From positions 1 to 33,581 of the forward strand of contig JALOLR010000022.1 of the NCBI GenBank assembly GCA_025455885.1: DNA of 33,581 nt, written 5' to 3'. The notes beneath the pieces were generated by a model that worked only from the letters and a program-made list of their open reading frames with translations, had not been told where the DNA came from and made no database searches. This stretch comes from Acidimicrobiales bacterium. Lineage in GTDB: Bacteria > Actinomycetota > Acidimicrobiia > Acidimicrobiales > Acidimicrobilacustridaceae. Shown in pieces: positions 8,503-17,200 of this stretch; within the stretch, counting starts at the first letter, position 1; every line of letters begins with the position of its first letter. A program made the position numbers and the translations under genes.

Positions 8503-8900
8503 TGGCCAAACCAGCGCCCGGGGGCCGCCGTCCCCGCAAGAAGGAACGAAAGAACGTCACCTACGGGGTGGCCCACATCAAGAGCTCGTTCAACAACACG
8601 ATCGTCAGCATCACCGATCAGGAGGGCAACGTCCTCGCCTGGGCCTCGGCCGGCAACGTCGGCTTCAAGGGGTCGCGCAAGAGCACTCCGTTCGCTGCCC
8701 AGACCGCCGCCGAGCAGTGCGCCCGACGCGCCATGGAGCACGGCGTGCGCAAGGTCGACGTGCTCGTCAAGGGCCCCGGATCGGGTCGGGAGACGGCGAT
8801 CCGCTCCATCCAGAACGCCGGGATCGAGGTCACCGGCATCAAGGACGTCACGCCGGTGCCGCACAACGGTTGCCGCCCGCCCAAGCGTCGGAGGGTCTGA
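8502..8900 (+). CDS. rpsK: 30S ribosomal protein S11
   Basis: This 132-residue protein has [21 protein letters not shown] and [21 protein letters not shown], ending in the invariant [14 protein letters not shown]11 lies on the 30S platform near the mRNA exit. The N-terminal 15 residues are basic and proline-rich ([16 protein letters not shown]). The ATG shares one base with the rpsM stop. Confidence 0.96.
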   Translation: MAKPAPGGRRPRKKERKNVTYGVAHIKSSFNNTIVSITDQEGNVLAWASAGNVGFKGSRKSTPFAAQTAAEQCARRAMEHGVRKVDVLVKGPGSGRETAIRSIQNAGIEVTGIKDVTPVPHNGCRPPKRRRV

Positions 8901-8901
8901 C

Positions 8902-9519
8902 ATGGCTCGCTACACCGGCCCCAAGGCCCGCGTCTCGCGTCGCCTGGGCACGAACATCTTCGGGACGAAGGGCGAGACCGTCGCCCTCGACAAGCGGCCC
9001 TACCCCCCGGGCGAGCACGGCCGCACCCGCCGCCGTGGGAACCCCTCGGAGTACCTGCTCCAGATGCAGGAGAAGCAGAAGGCCCGCTTCACCTACGGCC
9101 TGTCCGAGCGCCAGTTCCGCAACCTCTACGAAGAGGCCAGCCGTCGTGAGGGCGTCACCGGCGAGAACATGCTCCGCTTCCTCGAGCTGCGCCTCGACAA
9201 CGTCGTCTACCGCGCCGGGTGGGCGGCCACCCGTCCCCAGGCCCGCCAGTTCGTGGGCCACGGGCACGTGAACGTCAACGGCAAGCGCGTCGACATCCCG
9301 AGCTACCGGGTGCGCCAGGGCGACGTCGTCACCCTGCGCGACAAGGCCCGTGAGATGGTCGCCGTCCAGTGGAACCGTGACGTGCTCGACCGCACCCCGC
9401 CGGCCTGGCTCGAGGCCGGGGAAGGCGGTCTCACCGCCACCGTGGCGCAACTGCCCCAGCGGGCGCAGATCGACGTGCCGGTGCGCGAACAGCTCATCGT
9501 CGAGCTCTATTCGAAGTAG
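8902..9519 (+). CDS. rpsD: 30S ribosomal protein S4 (zinc-free form)
   Basis: This 205-residue S4 starts ARYTGPKARVSRRLGTNIFG. It contains the S4 RNA-binding domain RLDNVVYRAGWAATRPQARQFVGHGHVNVNG and ends VREQLIVELYSK. It nucleates 30S assembly, and in E. coli it represses the alpha operon. No cysteines are present, so this is the C- form, unlike S14, L24 and L36 in the same cluster. ATG 8902 follows the rpsK stop by one base. Confidence 0.95.
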   Translation: MARYTGPKARVSRRLGTNIFGTKGETVALDKRPYPPGEHGRTRRRGNPSEYLLQMQEKQKARFTYGLSERQFRNLYEEASRREGVTGENMLRFLELRLDNVVYRAGWAATRPQARQFVGHGHVNVNGKRVDIPSYRVRQGDVVTLRDKAREMVAVQWNRDVLDRTPPAWLEAGEGGLTATVAQLPQRAQIDVPVREQLIVELYSK

Positions 9520-9552
9520 GCGCCCCCGGGCCGGGACCTCCCGGTCGGCGCC
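9519..9552 (+). promoter_or_regulatory. Stem-loop between rpsD and rpoA
   Basis: GGCGCC at 9519-9524 can pair with GGCGCC at 9547-9552. Inside it, CCGGG (9531-9535) pairs with CCCGG (9540-9544) around an ACCT loop. It starts on the last base of the rpsD stop and ends 33 bases before rpoA. A role in uncoupling rpoA from the ribosomal genes is possible but not shown. Confidence 0.35.
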
Positions 9553-9585
9553 ACCCTCACCCCGAACGAACCGAGGTAGACACAC

Positions 9586-10524
9586 ATGCTGGTCATGCAG
9601 CGACCGAAGGTCGAAGCGCTCGGCGACGCCGACGACGACCGTCAGCTCTTCGCCGTGGGTCCGCTCGAGCCGGGTTTCGGCCACACGCTCGGCAACTCGC
9701 TCCGGCGCACCCTGCTCTCGTCGATCCCCGGCGCAGCGGTCACGCAGGTCCGTTTCGACGAGGCCCTCCACGAGTTCGACACCATCAAGGGTGCGACCGA
9801 GGACGTCACCGACATCATCTTGAACCTGAAGGACCTCGTCCTGCGGGTGCACAGCGACGACCCGGTCACCCTGCGCCTCGACGCGCGTGGGCCCGGTGTG
9901 GTGACCGCCGCCGACATCGCCGTCACCGCCGACGTGGAGATCCTCAACCCGACGCTCACGATCGCCACCCTCAACGGCAACGGGCGCCTGGCGATCGACA
10001 TCACCGTCGAGCAGGGCCGGGGTTACGTGTCCGCCGACCGGAACAAGACCTCGAGCACGATCGGCGTGATCCCGGTCGACTCGATCTTCTCGCCGGTGCG
10101 GCGGGTCACGTTCTCCGTCGAGCCGACCCGGGTCGAGCACTCCACCGAGTTCGACCGCCTGATCCTCGACGTCGAGACCGATGGTTCCATCACCGCCCGC
10201 GAGGCGCTCGCCTCGGCCGGCGCCACGCTCCAGTCCCTGGTGCAGCTCGTGGCCGAGATGAGCGAGGAGCCTCAGGGCCTCGAGCTGGGCGAGGTGAGCG
10301 TCACCGCCACCGGGTCGCCCGACCTCGACCTGCCCATCGAGGACCTCGACCTCTCCGAGCGGCCACGGAACTGCCTCAAGCGGGCCCAGGTCAACAGCGT
10401 CGGCGAGCTCCTCGAGAAGACCGAGGACGACCTGCTCGCCATCACCAACTTCGGCCAGAAGTCGCTCGACGAGGTCATCGTCAAGCTCGACGAGCGGGGC
10501 CTCTCGCTCAAGCACCGGGACTGA
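9586..10524 (+). CDS. rpoA: RNA polymerase alpha subunit
   Basis: The 312-residue protein has the alpha N-terminal domain (EPGFGHTLGNSLRRTLLSSIPGAAVTQVRF, then EDVTDIILNLKDL and VEQGRGYVSADRN) that dimerises to start polymerase assembly. The C-terminal domain (about 245-312) has SERPRNCLKRAQVNSVGELLEKTEDDLLAITNFGQKSLDEV and binds UP elements and activators. ATG 9586 has GAGG nine bases before it; a second ATG at 9595 has less support. It lies in the alpha operon between rpsD and rplQ. Confidence 0.97.
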   Translation: MLVMQRPKVEALGDADDDRQLFAVGPLEPGFGHTLGNSLRRTLLSSIPGAAVTQVRFDEALHEFDTIKGATEDVTDIILNLKDLVLRVHSDDPVTLRLDARGPGVVTAADIAVTADVEILNPTLTIATLNGNGRLAIDITVEQGRGYVSADRNKTSSTIGVIPVDSIFSPVRRVTFSVEPTRVEHSTEFDRLILDVETDGSITAREALASAGATLQSLVQLVAEMSEEPQGLELGEVSVTATGSPDLDLPIEDLDLSERPRNCLKRAQVNSVGELLEKTEDDLLAITNFGQKSLDEVIVKLDERGLSLKHRD

Positions 10525-10530
10525 TCCACC

Positions 10531-10884
10531 ATGCCTGCAACCCCACGCAAAGCCCGCCGCTTCGGCGGCAGCGCCTCGCACCAGCGGCTCATGATGGCCA
10601 ACCTGGCCGCGTCGCTGTTCGCCGCCGAGGCCATCGTGACCACCGAGGCCAAGGCCAAGGCCCTCCGGCCGGTCGCCGAGAAGCTCATCACCAAGGGCAA
10701 GAAGGGCGGCCTGCACCGTCACCGCCAGGTCGTCGCCTACCTCGGCGACAAGGAGATGGCGTCGAAGCTGTTCGACGACATCGGCCCCCGCTACGTCGAG
10801 CGTCCGGGCGGGTACACCCGGATCCTCAAGCTGGGCCCGCGCCAGGGCGACAACGCCCCGATGGCGCGCATCGAGCTGGTCTGA
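10531..10884 (+). CDS. rplQ: 50S ribosomal protein L17
   Basis: This 117-residue protein has the L17 core ([52 protein letters not shown]) and ends [15 protein letters not shown]17 sits near the exit tunnel next to L22 and L32. ATG 10531 lies six bases after the rpoA stop. The length is close to the short E. coli form, without the long acidic tail seen in some actinobacteria. Confidence 0.95.
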   Translation: MPATPRKARRFGGSASHQRLMMANLAASLFAAEAIVTTEAKAKALRPVAEKLITKGKKGGLHRHRQVVAYLGDKEMASKLFDDIGPRYVERPGGYTRILKLGPRQGDNAPMARIELV

Positions 10885-10900
10885 ACCCCGCTCGTTCGCC

Positions 10901-11740
10901 ATGAGCACGTCGGCCGACCTCGAGGGGTCGGCCGAGGCGCGTCCGGGCCCCGACGCCACGGACGCCGAGGCCACGGGCGCCGAACGCCCGCGGGCCCGCA
11001 TCCGCTTCGTGGTGGCCTACGACGGGTCGGGGTTCCACGGGATGGCGGCCAACGAGGGCGTCCCCACCGTCACCGGCACGCTGGTCGATGCGCTGGAGCG
11101 GGTCCTGCGCCACCCCGTGGAGCTCTCCGTGGCCGGTCGTACCGACAAGGGCGTCCACGCCCACGGCCAGGTGGTCAGCTTCGACGCCGACCTGGACGGG
11201 ATCGACGTCGACGGCCTGGCTCGGGCCGTCACCCGTCAGTGCGGGCCTGCCGTCGTGGTGCGGGAGGCGGCGGTCGTCGCCCCCGACTTCGACGCCCGGT
11301 TCTCGGCGCGGTCCCGCACCTACCGCTACACCGTCCTCAACCGCCCGATCCCCGATCCGTTCCTCGCCGGGACGACCTGGTGGGTCGCCGCGCCCCTCGA
11401 CGTGAACGTGCTGCGTCTCGGGTGCGACCCGCTCATCGGCAGCCACGACTTCTCGTCGTTCTGCCGCCGCCCGAAGGGCGCCGGCGAGGAGGTCTCGCTC
11501 GTGCGTCGGGTGCTCGACGCCCGCTGGACCCAGCTCGACGACGACATCGTGCGATTCGAGATCACCGCCGGCGCCTTCTGCCACCAGATGGTGCGCAGCA
11601 TCGTGGGCACGCTCGTCGAGATGGGGCGGGGCCGGCGCCGAGCGGGGGAGATGTCGGGCATCCTGCGGGCCCGGGACCGGGCGGCGGTGACCACCATCGC
11701 CCCGCCGCACGGGCTGTGCCTCTGGTCGGTCGACTACTGA
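10901..11740 (+). CDS. truA: tRNA pseudouridine(38-40) synthase TruA
   Basis: This enzyme of 279 residues converts uridines 38-40 of tRNA anticodon arms to pseudouridine. The catalytic aspartate is D82 in [21 protein letters not shown]-type ([12 protein letters not shown]), [18 protein letters not shown] and [21 protein letters not shown] motifs are also visible. About 30 acidic, low-complexity residues precede the conserved fold. ATG 10901 is kept because it is the first start after the rplQ stop, but a shorter protein cannot be excluded. rplQ-truA is a standard arrangement. Confidence 0.94.
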   Translation: MSTSADLEGSAEARPGPDATDAEATGAERPRARIRFVVAYDGSGFHGMAANEGVPTVTGTLVDALERVLRHPVELSVAGRTDKGVHAHGQVVSFDADLDGIDVDGLARAVTRQCGPAVVVREAAVVAPDFDARFSARSRTYRYTVLNRPIPDPFLAGTTWWVAAPLDVNVLRLGCDPLIGSHDFSSFCRRPKGAGEEVSLVRRVLDARWTQLDDDIVRFEITAGAFCHQMVRSIVGTLVEMGRGRRRAGEMSGILRARDRAAVTTIAPPHGLCLWSVDY

Positions 11741-11745
11741 GCGAG

Positions 11746-11775
11746 TTGCCCCGCCCGGCCGGGCACCGGTACGCT
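11746..11775 (+). promoter_or_regulatory. Candidate promoter for rplM-rpsI
   Basis: TTGCCC (11746-11751) and TACGCT (11770-11775) are 18 bases apart in the 119-bp gap after truA. Transcription from about 11782 would leave a leader of nearly 80 bases before rplM. I see no strong stem in that leader. Confidence 0.55.
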
Positions 11776-11859
11776 TGCCTGCTGCTCTGGTGCGCGCCGC
11801 CCTCTGTGCGTGTCGCCCCGAGCCCGATCGTCGAAGCGAACAGAAGCCGAGGCTTGCGC

Positions 11860-12309
11860 GTGCGCACCTACTCCCCGAAGGCCAGCGAGATCCAGCGCGA
11901 CTGGCACGTCATCGATGCCGAGGGCATGGTCCTCGGCCGCCTGTCGACCGAAGTCGCCCGCCTGCTGCGCGGCAAGCACAAGCCGACCTACACCCCGCAC
12001 CTCGACACCGGCGACCACGTCATCGTGGTGAACGCCGCCAAGGTCGTGCTCACCTCCGACAAGGGGGCCAAGGAGATGGTGCACCGCCACTCCGGGTACC
12101 CCGGTGGCCTGCGCTCCCAGACCTACGGGACGCTCCTCGCCGACAAGCCCGAGGAGGCGGTTCGCCGTGCCGTCCGGGGGATGCTGCCGAAGAACCGCCT
12201 CGGCCGTCAGCAGATCCGCAAGCTGAAGGTGTACGCCGGGCCGGTGCACCCCCACGCCGCCCAGTCCCCCCAGACCCTCGAGCTGGCGCACGCCAGAGCT
12301 CGTTCCTGA
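11860..12309 (+). CDS. rplM: 50S ribosomal protein L13
   Basis: Starting at GTG 11860 the product is 149 residues: [41 protein letters not shown], then [14 protein letters not shown] and [29 protein letters not shown]. All of these are typical of L13, an early 50S assembly protein. GAGG at 11849-11852 lies seven bases before the GTG, and residue 2 then matches the family N-terminus. A TTG two codons upstream is an alternative. In E. coli L13 represses its own mRNA; nothing visible here confirms that. Confidence 0.94.
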   Translation: MRTYSPKASEIQRDWHVIDAEGMVLGRLSTEVARLLRGKHKPTYTPHLDTGDHVIVVNAAKVVLTSDKGAKEMVHRHSGYPGGLRSQTYGTLLADKPEEAVRRAVRGMLPKNRLGRQQIRKLKVYAGPVHPHAAQSPQTLELAHARARS

Positions 12310-12332
12310 CCCGCGCCGCAAGGACTCCTCTG

Positions 12333-12725
12333 ATGCCGAACCCCCTCGTCCAGTCGACCGGCCGCCGCAAGCGGGCCGTGGCCCGCGTGAACCTGCGCAC
12401 GGGCACGGGCGTCATCACGGTCAACAAGCGCCCCGTCGCCGAGTACTTCCCCTCCGAGACCCACCGGATGATCCTCACCGAGCCGCTGCGGATCACCGAG
12501 ACGGCCGAGACCTACGACGTCGACTGCCGCATCGACGGAGGGGGCATCTCCGGTCAGGCCGGCGCCCTGCGCCACGCCATCGCCCGGGCGCTCGTCGAGG
12601 TCGACCCCGAGATGCGCCCCGAGCTGAAGAAGGCCGGGTTCCTCACTCGCGACGATCGCAAGAAGGAATCCAAGAAGTACGGCCTCAAGAAGGCCCGCAA
12701 GGCTCCGCAGTACTCGAAGCGCTGA
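12333..12725 (+). CDS. rpsI: 30S ribosomal protein S9
   Basis: This 130-residue protein has [49 protein letters not shown] and the invariant end [25 protein letters not shown], whose tail reaches P-site tRNA. ATG 12333 is preceded by AAGGA (12319-12323). It follows rplM by 23 bases, the universal rplM-rpsI pair. The long open frame upstream is a shadow of rplM. Confidence 0.95.
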   Translation: MPNPLVQSTGRRKRAVARVNLRTGTGVITVNKRPVAEYFPSETHRMILTEPLRITETAETYDVDCRIDGGGISGQAGALRHAIARALVEVDPEMRPELKKAGFLTRDDRKKESKKYGLKKARKAPQYSKR

Positions 12726-12750
12726 ACCGTCCCCCGGGGCGTCGGGAGCG

Positions 12751-14094
12751 ATGAGCCTCCGCTTCGGCACCGACGGCGTCCGCGGCCCCGCCGACGAGCT
12801 CGACGACCGATCGGTGGCCGCCCTCGGCGCGGCTGCCGCCGAGGTGCTCGGCGGGTCCGACGGGTTCGTGATCGGGCGCGACACGCGGCGATCCGGCCCC
12901 CGCCTGGCCGCGGCGCTGGCGAGCGGCCTGGCGTCCGGGGGTGCCCGCCCGCAGGTCCTGGGTGTGGCGCCCACCCCCGCCGTGGCGTGGGTGTCGGCCG
13001 AACGGGGCATCCCCGGCGCCGTCATCTCGGCCAGCCACAACCCGTGGAGCGACAACGGCATCAAGTTCTTCGCCGCCGGCGGCCGCAAGCTCCCGGTGGC
13101 CACCGAACGTCGCCTCGAGGAGGCGCTCGACCGCCACCTCGCCGCGCCCCCCATGGCGCCCGTCGCCGGCGCCGGCGGGGCGCTGACCGGGTCGGGACCG
13201 GTCGACGAGGACGCGCTCGGTCGGTGGGTCGACGCCGTCGTGGCGTCGATCGGGGAGCGGCGCCTCGACGGTCTGCACGTCGTCGTCGACTGCGCCAACG
13301 GCGCGGCGTCGCACCTCGCACCGGAGGCCCTGCGCCGCCTCGGGGCCGAGGTCACGGTGCTGCACGCCGATCCCGACGGCACCAACATCAACGACGGGTG
13401 CGGCTCGACCCACCCCGCGTCGCTCCAGGCGGCGGTGGTGGCCGCGGGCGCCCATGCGGGGATCGCCTTCGACGGTGACGCCGACCGGCTGCTGGCCGTC
13501 GACGAGCTGGGCGGCCTCGTGGACGGCGACCAGCTCATCGCCCTGTGCGCGGTGGACCGGCGCGAGCGGGGCCTGCTGGCCGACGACCATGTCGTGGTGA
13601 CGGTGATGACCAACCTCGGGTTCCGCCTCGCCATGGCCGAGGCCGGCATCACCGTGGTCGACACGCCGGTCGGCGATCGCCACGTCCTCGAGGCGCTCGC
13701 CGAGGGCGGCTGGTCGCTCGGCGGTGAGCAGTCCGGTCACATCGTGTTCGCCGACCTGGCCACGACCGGCGACGGCCTGCTCTCCGCGGTCCAGGTGCTC
13801 GACCTCGTGCACCGCGCCCCGGCGCCGTTCTCGGCGCTCGCCCGGGCGGCGATGACCAGGCTCCCCCAGGTCCTGGTCAACGTCACGGTCGCCGAACGGC
13901 GCCCCGACCTGGTGGCGGACCTCTCCGAGGCGATCGCCGAGGAGGAGCGCCGGCTGGGACCGACGGGCCGGGTGCTCATCCGACCCAGCGGCACCGAGCC
14001 GCTCGTGCGGGTCATGGTGGAGGCCGCCACGGAGGCCGATGCGCGGGCCGTCGCCGACCGCCTGGCCGAGGCCGTACGGGCGGCAGGCGCCTGA
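12751..14094 (+). CDS. glmM: Phosphoglucosamine mutase
   Basis: This enzyme interconverts glucosamine-6-phosphate and glucosamine-1-phosphate on the way to UDP-GlcNAc and peptidoglycan. It has 447 residues. RFGTDGVRG opens the protein, and the phosphoserine is S95 in ISASHNPWSDNGIKFF. The metal loop is DGDADR at 241-246, GGEQSGHI binds sugar, and RPSGTEPLVRVMVEA binds phosphate. The length is standard. It follows rpsI by 25 bases with GGGAG before ATG 12751. The glmS-like gene next door would supply its substrate. Confidence 0.95.
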   Translation: MSLRFGTDGVRGPADELDDRSVAALGAAAAEVLGGSDGFVIGRDTRRSGPRLAAALASGLASGGARPQVLGVAPTPAVAWVSAERGIPGAVISASHNPWSDNGIKFFAAGGRKLPVATERRLEEALDRHLAAPPMAPVAGAGGALTGSGPVDEDALGRWVDAVVASIGERRLDGLHVVVDCANGAASHLAPEALRRLGAEVTVLHADPDGTNINDGCGSTHPASLQAAVVAAGAHAGIAFDGDADRLLAVDELGGLVDGDQLIALCAVDRRERGLLADDHVVVTVMTNLGFRLAMAEAGITVVDTPVGDRHVLEALAEGGWSLGGEQSGHIVFADLATTGDGLLSAVQVLDLVHRAPAPFSALARAAMTRLPQVLVNVTVAERRPDLVADLSEAIAEEERRLGPTGRVLIRPSGTEPLVRVMVEAATEADARAVADRLAEAVRAAGA

Positions 14095-14137
14095 GCGGTG
14101 TCCCGCCGATGACCTGAACGGTGCCCCGCCGGTGAGG
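14092..14137 (+). repeat. 23-bp imperfect tandem duplication after glmM
   Basis: The segments 14092-14114 and 14115-14137 are adjacent copies matching at 18 of 23 positions. Each starts with TGA and contains a CCCGCC core. The first copy begins inside the last bases of glmM so that its TGA is the glmM stop codon. Confidence 0.7.
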
Positions 14138-14149
14138 TGGGACGGGTCG

Positions 14150-14155
14150 TAGACT
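14150..14155 (+). promoter_or_regulatory. Candidate -10 box for the glmS-like gene
   Basis: TAGACT fits the TANNNT pattern repeated at other gene fronts in this window. No convincing -35 is seen. A start near 14162 would give a leader of about 70 bases before the ATG at 14232. Confidence 0.4.
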
Positions 14156-14231
14156 CGGCCGGTCCGAGTCGCCGTCCGGTCGACGGATGACCGATCCGCC
14201 CACCGGACCCAACCGAGGAGGCCGTCGGCTC

Positions 14232-17200
14232 ATGTGCGGGATCATCGCCGTCGTTCGGCGGCCCTCCGAGCGTGCCGTCCCGTCGGCGGGGGAGATCGAG
14301 GACCTGCTCGCCGAGACCGCGGCGTTGCTCACCGAGGTGCTCGACGGGCCCGTCGATGCCGGCCTCCTGCCGACGGTCGCCGCCGCGGCCGCCCGGGCGG
14401 CGGCGGCGGACCGGCTGCTCGCCAGCCTCCCCGGGCTGCGGGCGATGATCGCCTCGGCGAGGCTGCGCACGGCGGTCGAGAGCCTCTCCCACGACCTCGA
14501 CGGGAAGGTCCGCGCCTTCGAGCGTCAGCTGGACGAGGGGTCGGTGGCCGGCAGGGACCTCGAGTCTCTCAACGCCGCGCTCATCGAGTTGAAGGACGCC
14601 GTCTGGGGGTTGCGCCGCGATCGTCTCCGGGCTGCCGTCGAGGTCGAGGCCCTGGCCGGCCCGGGCGCGGGACCGGCGGCCCTCGCCGTCCACCTCTCCG
14701 TCCACCAGGCCCTCTCGGCGATCGACCGGCTCGAGGTCCGCGGCCGGGACTCGGCGGGCCTCCACCTGCTGGTGCGCGACCATGGGCTCGACCTCCACGC
14801 CCCGGCCATCCGGGCGGCGTTGGCGGAGCGGGCCGCCGACCCGCTGTTCTCCTCGATGGCCGTGCGGACCCCCGAGGGCCACCTGAGCTTCGTGTACAAG
14901 GCGGCGGCCGAGATCGGCGAGCTGGGCGACAACACCCGGCACCTGCGGGCCGCGATCACCGCGGACGCCCTGTTGCACCAGGCGCTCGGCAACGACGCCG
15001 CGCAGGCGGTGGTGCTCGGCCACACCCGGTGGGCGAGCGTCGGGATCGTCTCCGAGCCCAATGCCCATCCGCTCAACTCCGATCAGCTCGACGGCGCCCG
15101 GGGCGCCTACGTCACCGCCGTGCTGAACGGCGACGTCGACAACTTCGCCGACCTGAAGGTCACCGACGGCCTGTCCATCGCGCCCGAGATCACGACCGAC
15201 GCCAAGGTCATCCCCACCCTCACCAGCCGGTCGTTGTCCGAGGGAGGCGGCACGGGTGAGGCGTTCCGGCGGACGGTCAACCGCCTCGAGGGGTCGGTGG
15301 CCATCGCCGCCAACGTCGCCGACGAGCCCGCCGACCTCCTGCTGGCGCTACGGGGGAGCGGCCAGGCCCTCTACATCGGCCTCGCCGAGGACGCCTACGT
15401 CGTGGCCAGCGAGCCCTACGGCGTCGTCGAGGAGACCGACACCTACCTGCGCCTCGACGGCGAGGTGCCCGTCGACCCGGACAACCCCGCCAGCGTGGGC
15501 CAGGTCGTGGTGCTGCGCGGCGATGCGGCCGGCCTCGTCGAGGGGATCGAGCGCCAGGCCTACGACGCCACCCCGCTCCCCGTGGCCGCGGCCGACCTGG
15601 CCGTCGCCGAGATCACCACGCGCGACATCGACCGGGGCGATGCCCCGCACTACCTCCTGAAGGAGATCGGCGAAGCGCCGGCGTCGTTCCGCAAGACCCT
15701 GCGGGGCAAGCTCGTCGACGGCCCCGACGGGCCGACCGTGACGCTCGGCCCCGACGTGGTGCCGCCGGCGGTCCGCGACGGCCTGCGCGACGGTTCGCTC
15801 ACCCGTCTGCTCGTCATCGGTCAGGGCACGGCCGCCGTGGCCGGACGGTCGCTCGTGGAGGCGATGGCCGCGCTGGCGCCGGGGACGGCGGTGCGGACCG
15901 AGGCCGTCCTGGCCACCGAGCTGTCGGGCTTCGACCTGCGTGACGACATGAGCGACACGCTCGTCGTCGCGGTCAGCCAGAGCGGGACGACCACCGACAC
16001 CAACCGCACCGTCGACCTCGTTCGGGCGCGTGGAGCGAGGGTCATCGCGGTCGTCAACCGGCGCGGGAGCGACCTCACCGACCGCGCCGACGGGGTGCTC
16101 TACACCTCCGACGGTCGTGACGTGGAGATGAGCGTGGCCTCGACGAAGGCCTTCTACGCCCAGATCGCCGCCTGCCACCTCCTCGCCGTCGACCTCGCCG
16201 CGGTGCTCGCCGGGTCGGACCCGGCAACGGCGGCGGCCCGGGCCGAGGTGCTCGACGGACTGCGGGCCCTGCCCGAGGCGATGGAGCAGGTGATGGCGCT
16301 GCGCCCCGAGATCGCCCGGGCCGCCCACGACCTCGCCCCGTCCCGGCGCTACTGGGCGGTGGTCGGCAACGGCGTGAACCGCATCGCCGCGGAGGAGGTG
16401 CGGATCAAGCTCAGCGAGCTCTGCTACAAGGCCATCGCCTGCGACGGCACGGAGGACAAGAAGCACATCGACCTCTCCTCCGAACCGCTCATCCTCGTGT
16501 GCGCGGCCGGGCTGCAGGGCTCCAACGTCGACGACGTGGCCAAGGAGGTCGCCATCTACCGGGCGCACAAGGCGGCGCCGGTCGTCGTCGCCACCGAGGG
16601 GGAGGCGAGGTTCTCCGCCGCCCTCCACGTCATCGCTGTGCCGGTGGTGCACCCGCGCCTGGCGTTCGTCCTCTCGGCGATGGTCGGCCACCTCTTCGGC
16701 TACGAGGCCGCCCTGGCCGTCGATGCCCAGGCCCGCCCGCTGCGCGAGGCGCGCGCCGCCATCGACGAGGCCGCCGCGGCGGGCCGCTCGGGTGAGGCCG
16801 CGCTGCGCGAGCTGCGCGAGCCGTTCGCGGCGGCTGCGGCCCGCTTCTTCGACGGGCTGCGCGCCGGGAGCTACGACGGGCACCTCGAGGCGTCCACCGC
16901 CGTCCGGCTGGCGTCGACGTGGCGCTTCGCCCTCGAGATGGTGCCGCTCGAGGCCTACCAGGTGGAGCACGGCAAGGTCGGCACGCCCGGCGTGGTGCTC
17001 GAGGACCTCGCCATCGCCCTGAGCCGGGCCATCGACGAGCTGACCCGCCCCATCGACGCCATCAAGCACCAGGCCAAGACGGTGACGGTGGGCATCTCGC
17101 GCAGCGACGAGACGCTGCTGCAGGTCCCGCTGGTGCGCGAGGTCCTGGCCGCGGGGGCCGCTCGTGACCGGCTCACCTACTCGACGCTACGCACCCTGAG

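Noticed and set aside
8848-11001. 717-codon open frame on the minus strand opposite rpsD-rpoA-rplQ
   Set aside because: It covers the antisense of unmistakable ribosomal and polymerase genes; long antisense frames are expected at this GC content, and it has no recognisable domain.
14187-14231. ATG 14187 as start of the GlmS-like gene
   Set aside because: It would place 15 residues before the catalytic cysteine, which must be N-terminal after methionine removal. ATG 14232 has a GAGGAGG site and gives MCGII.
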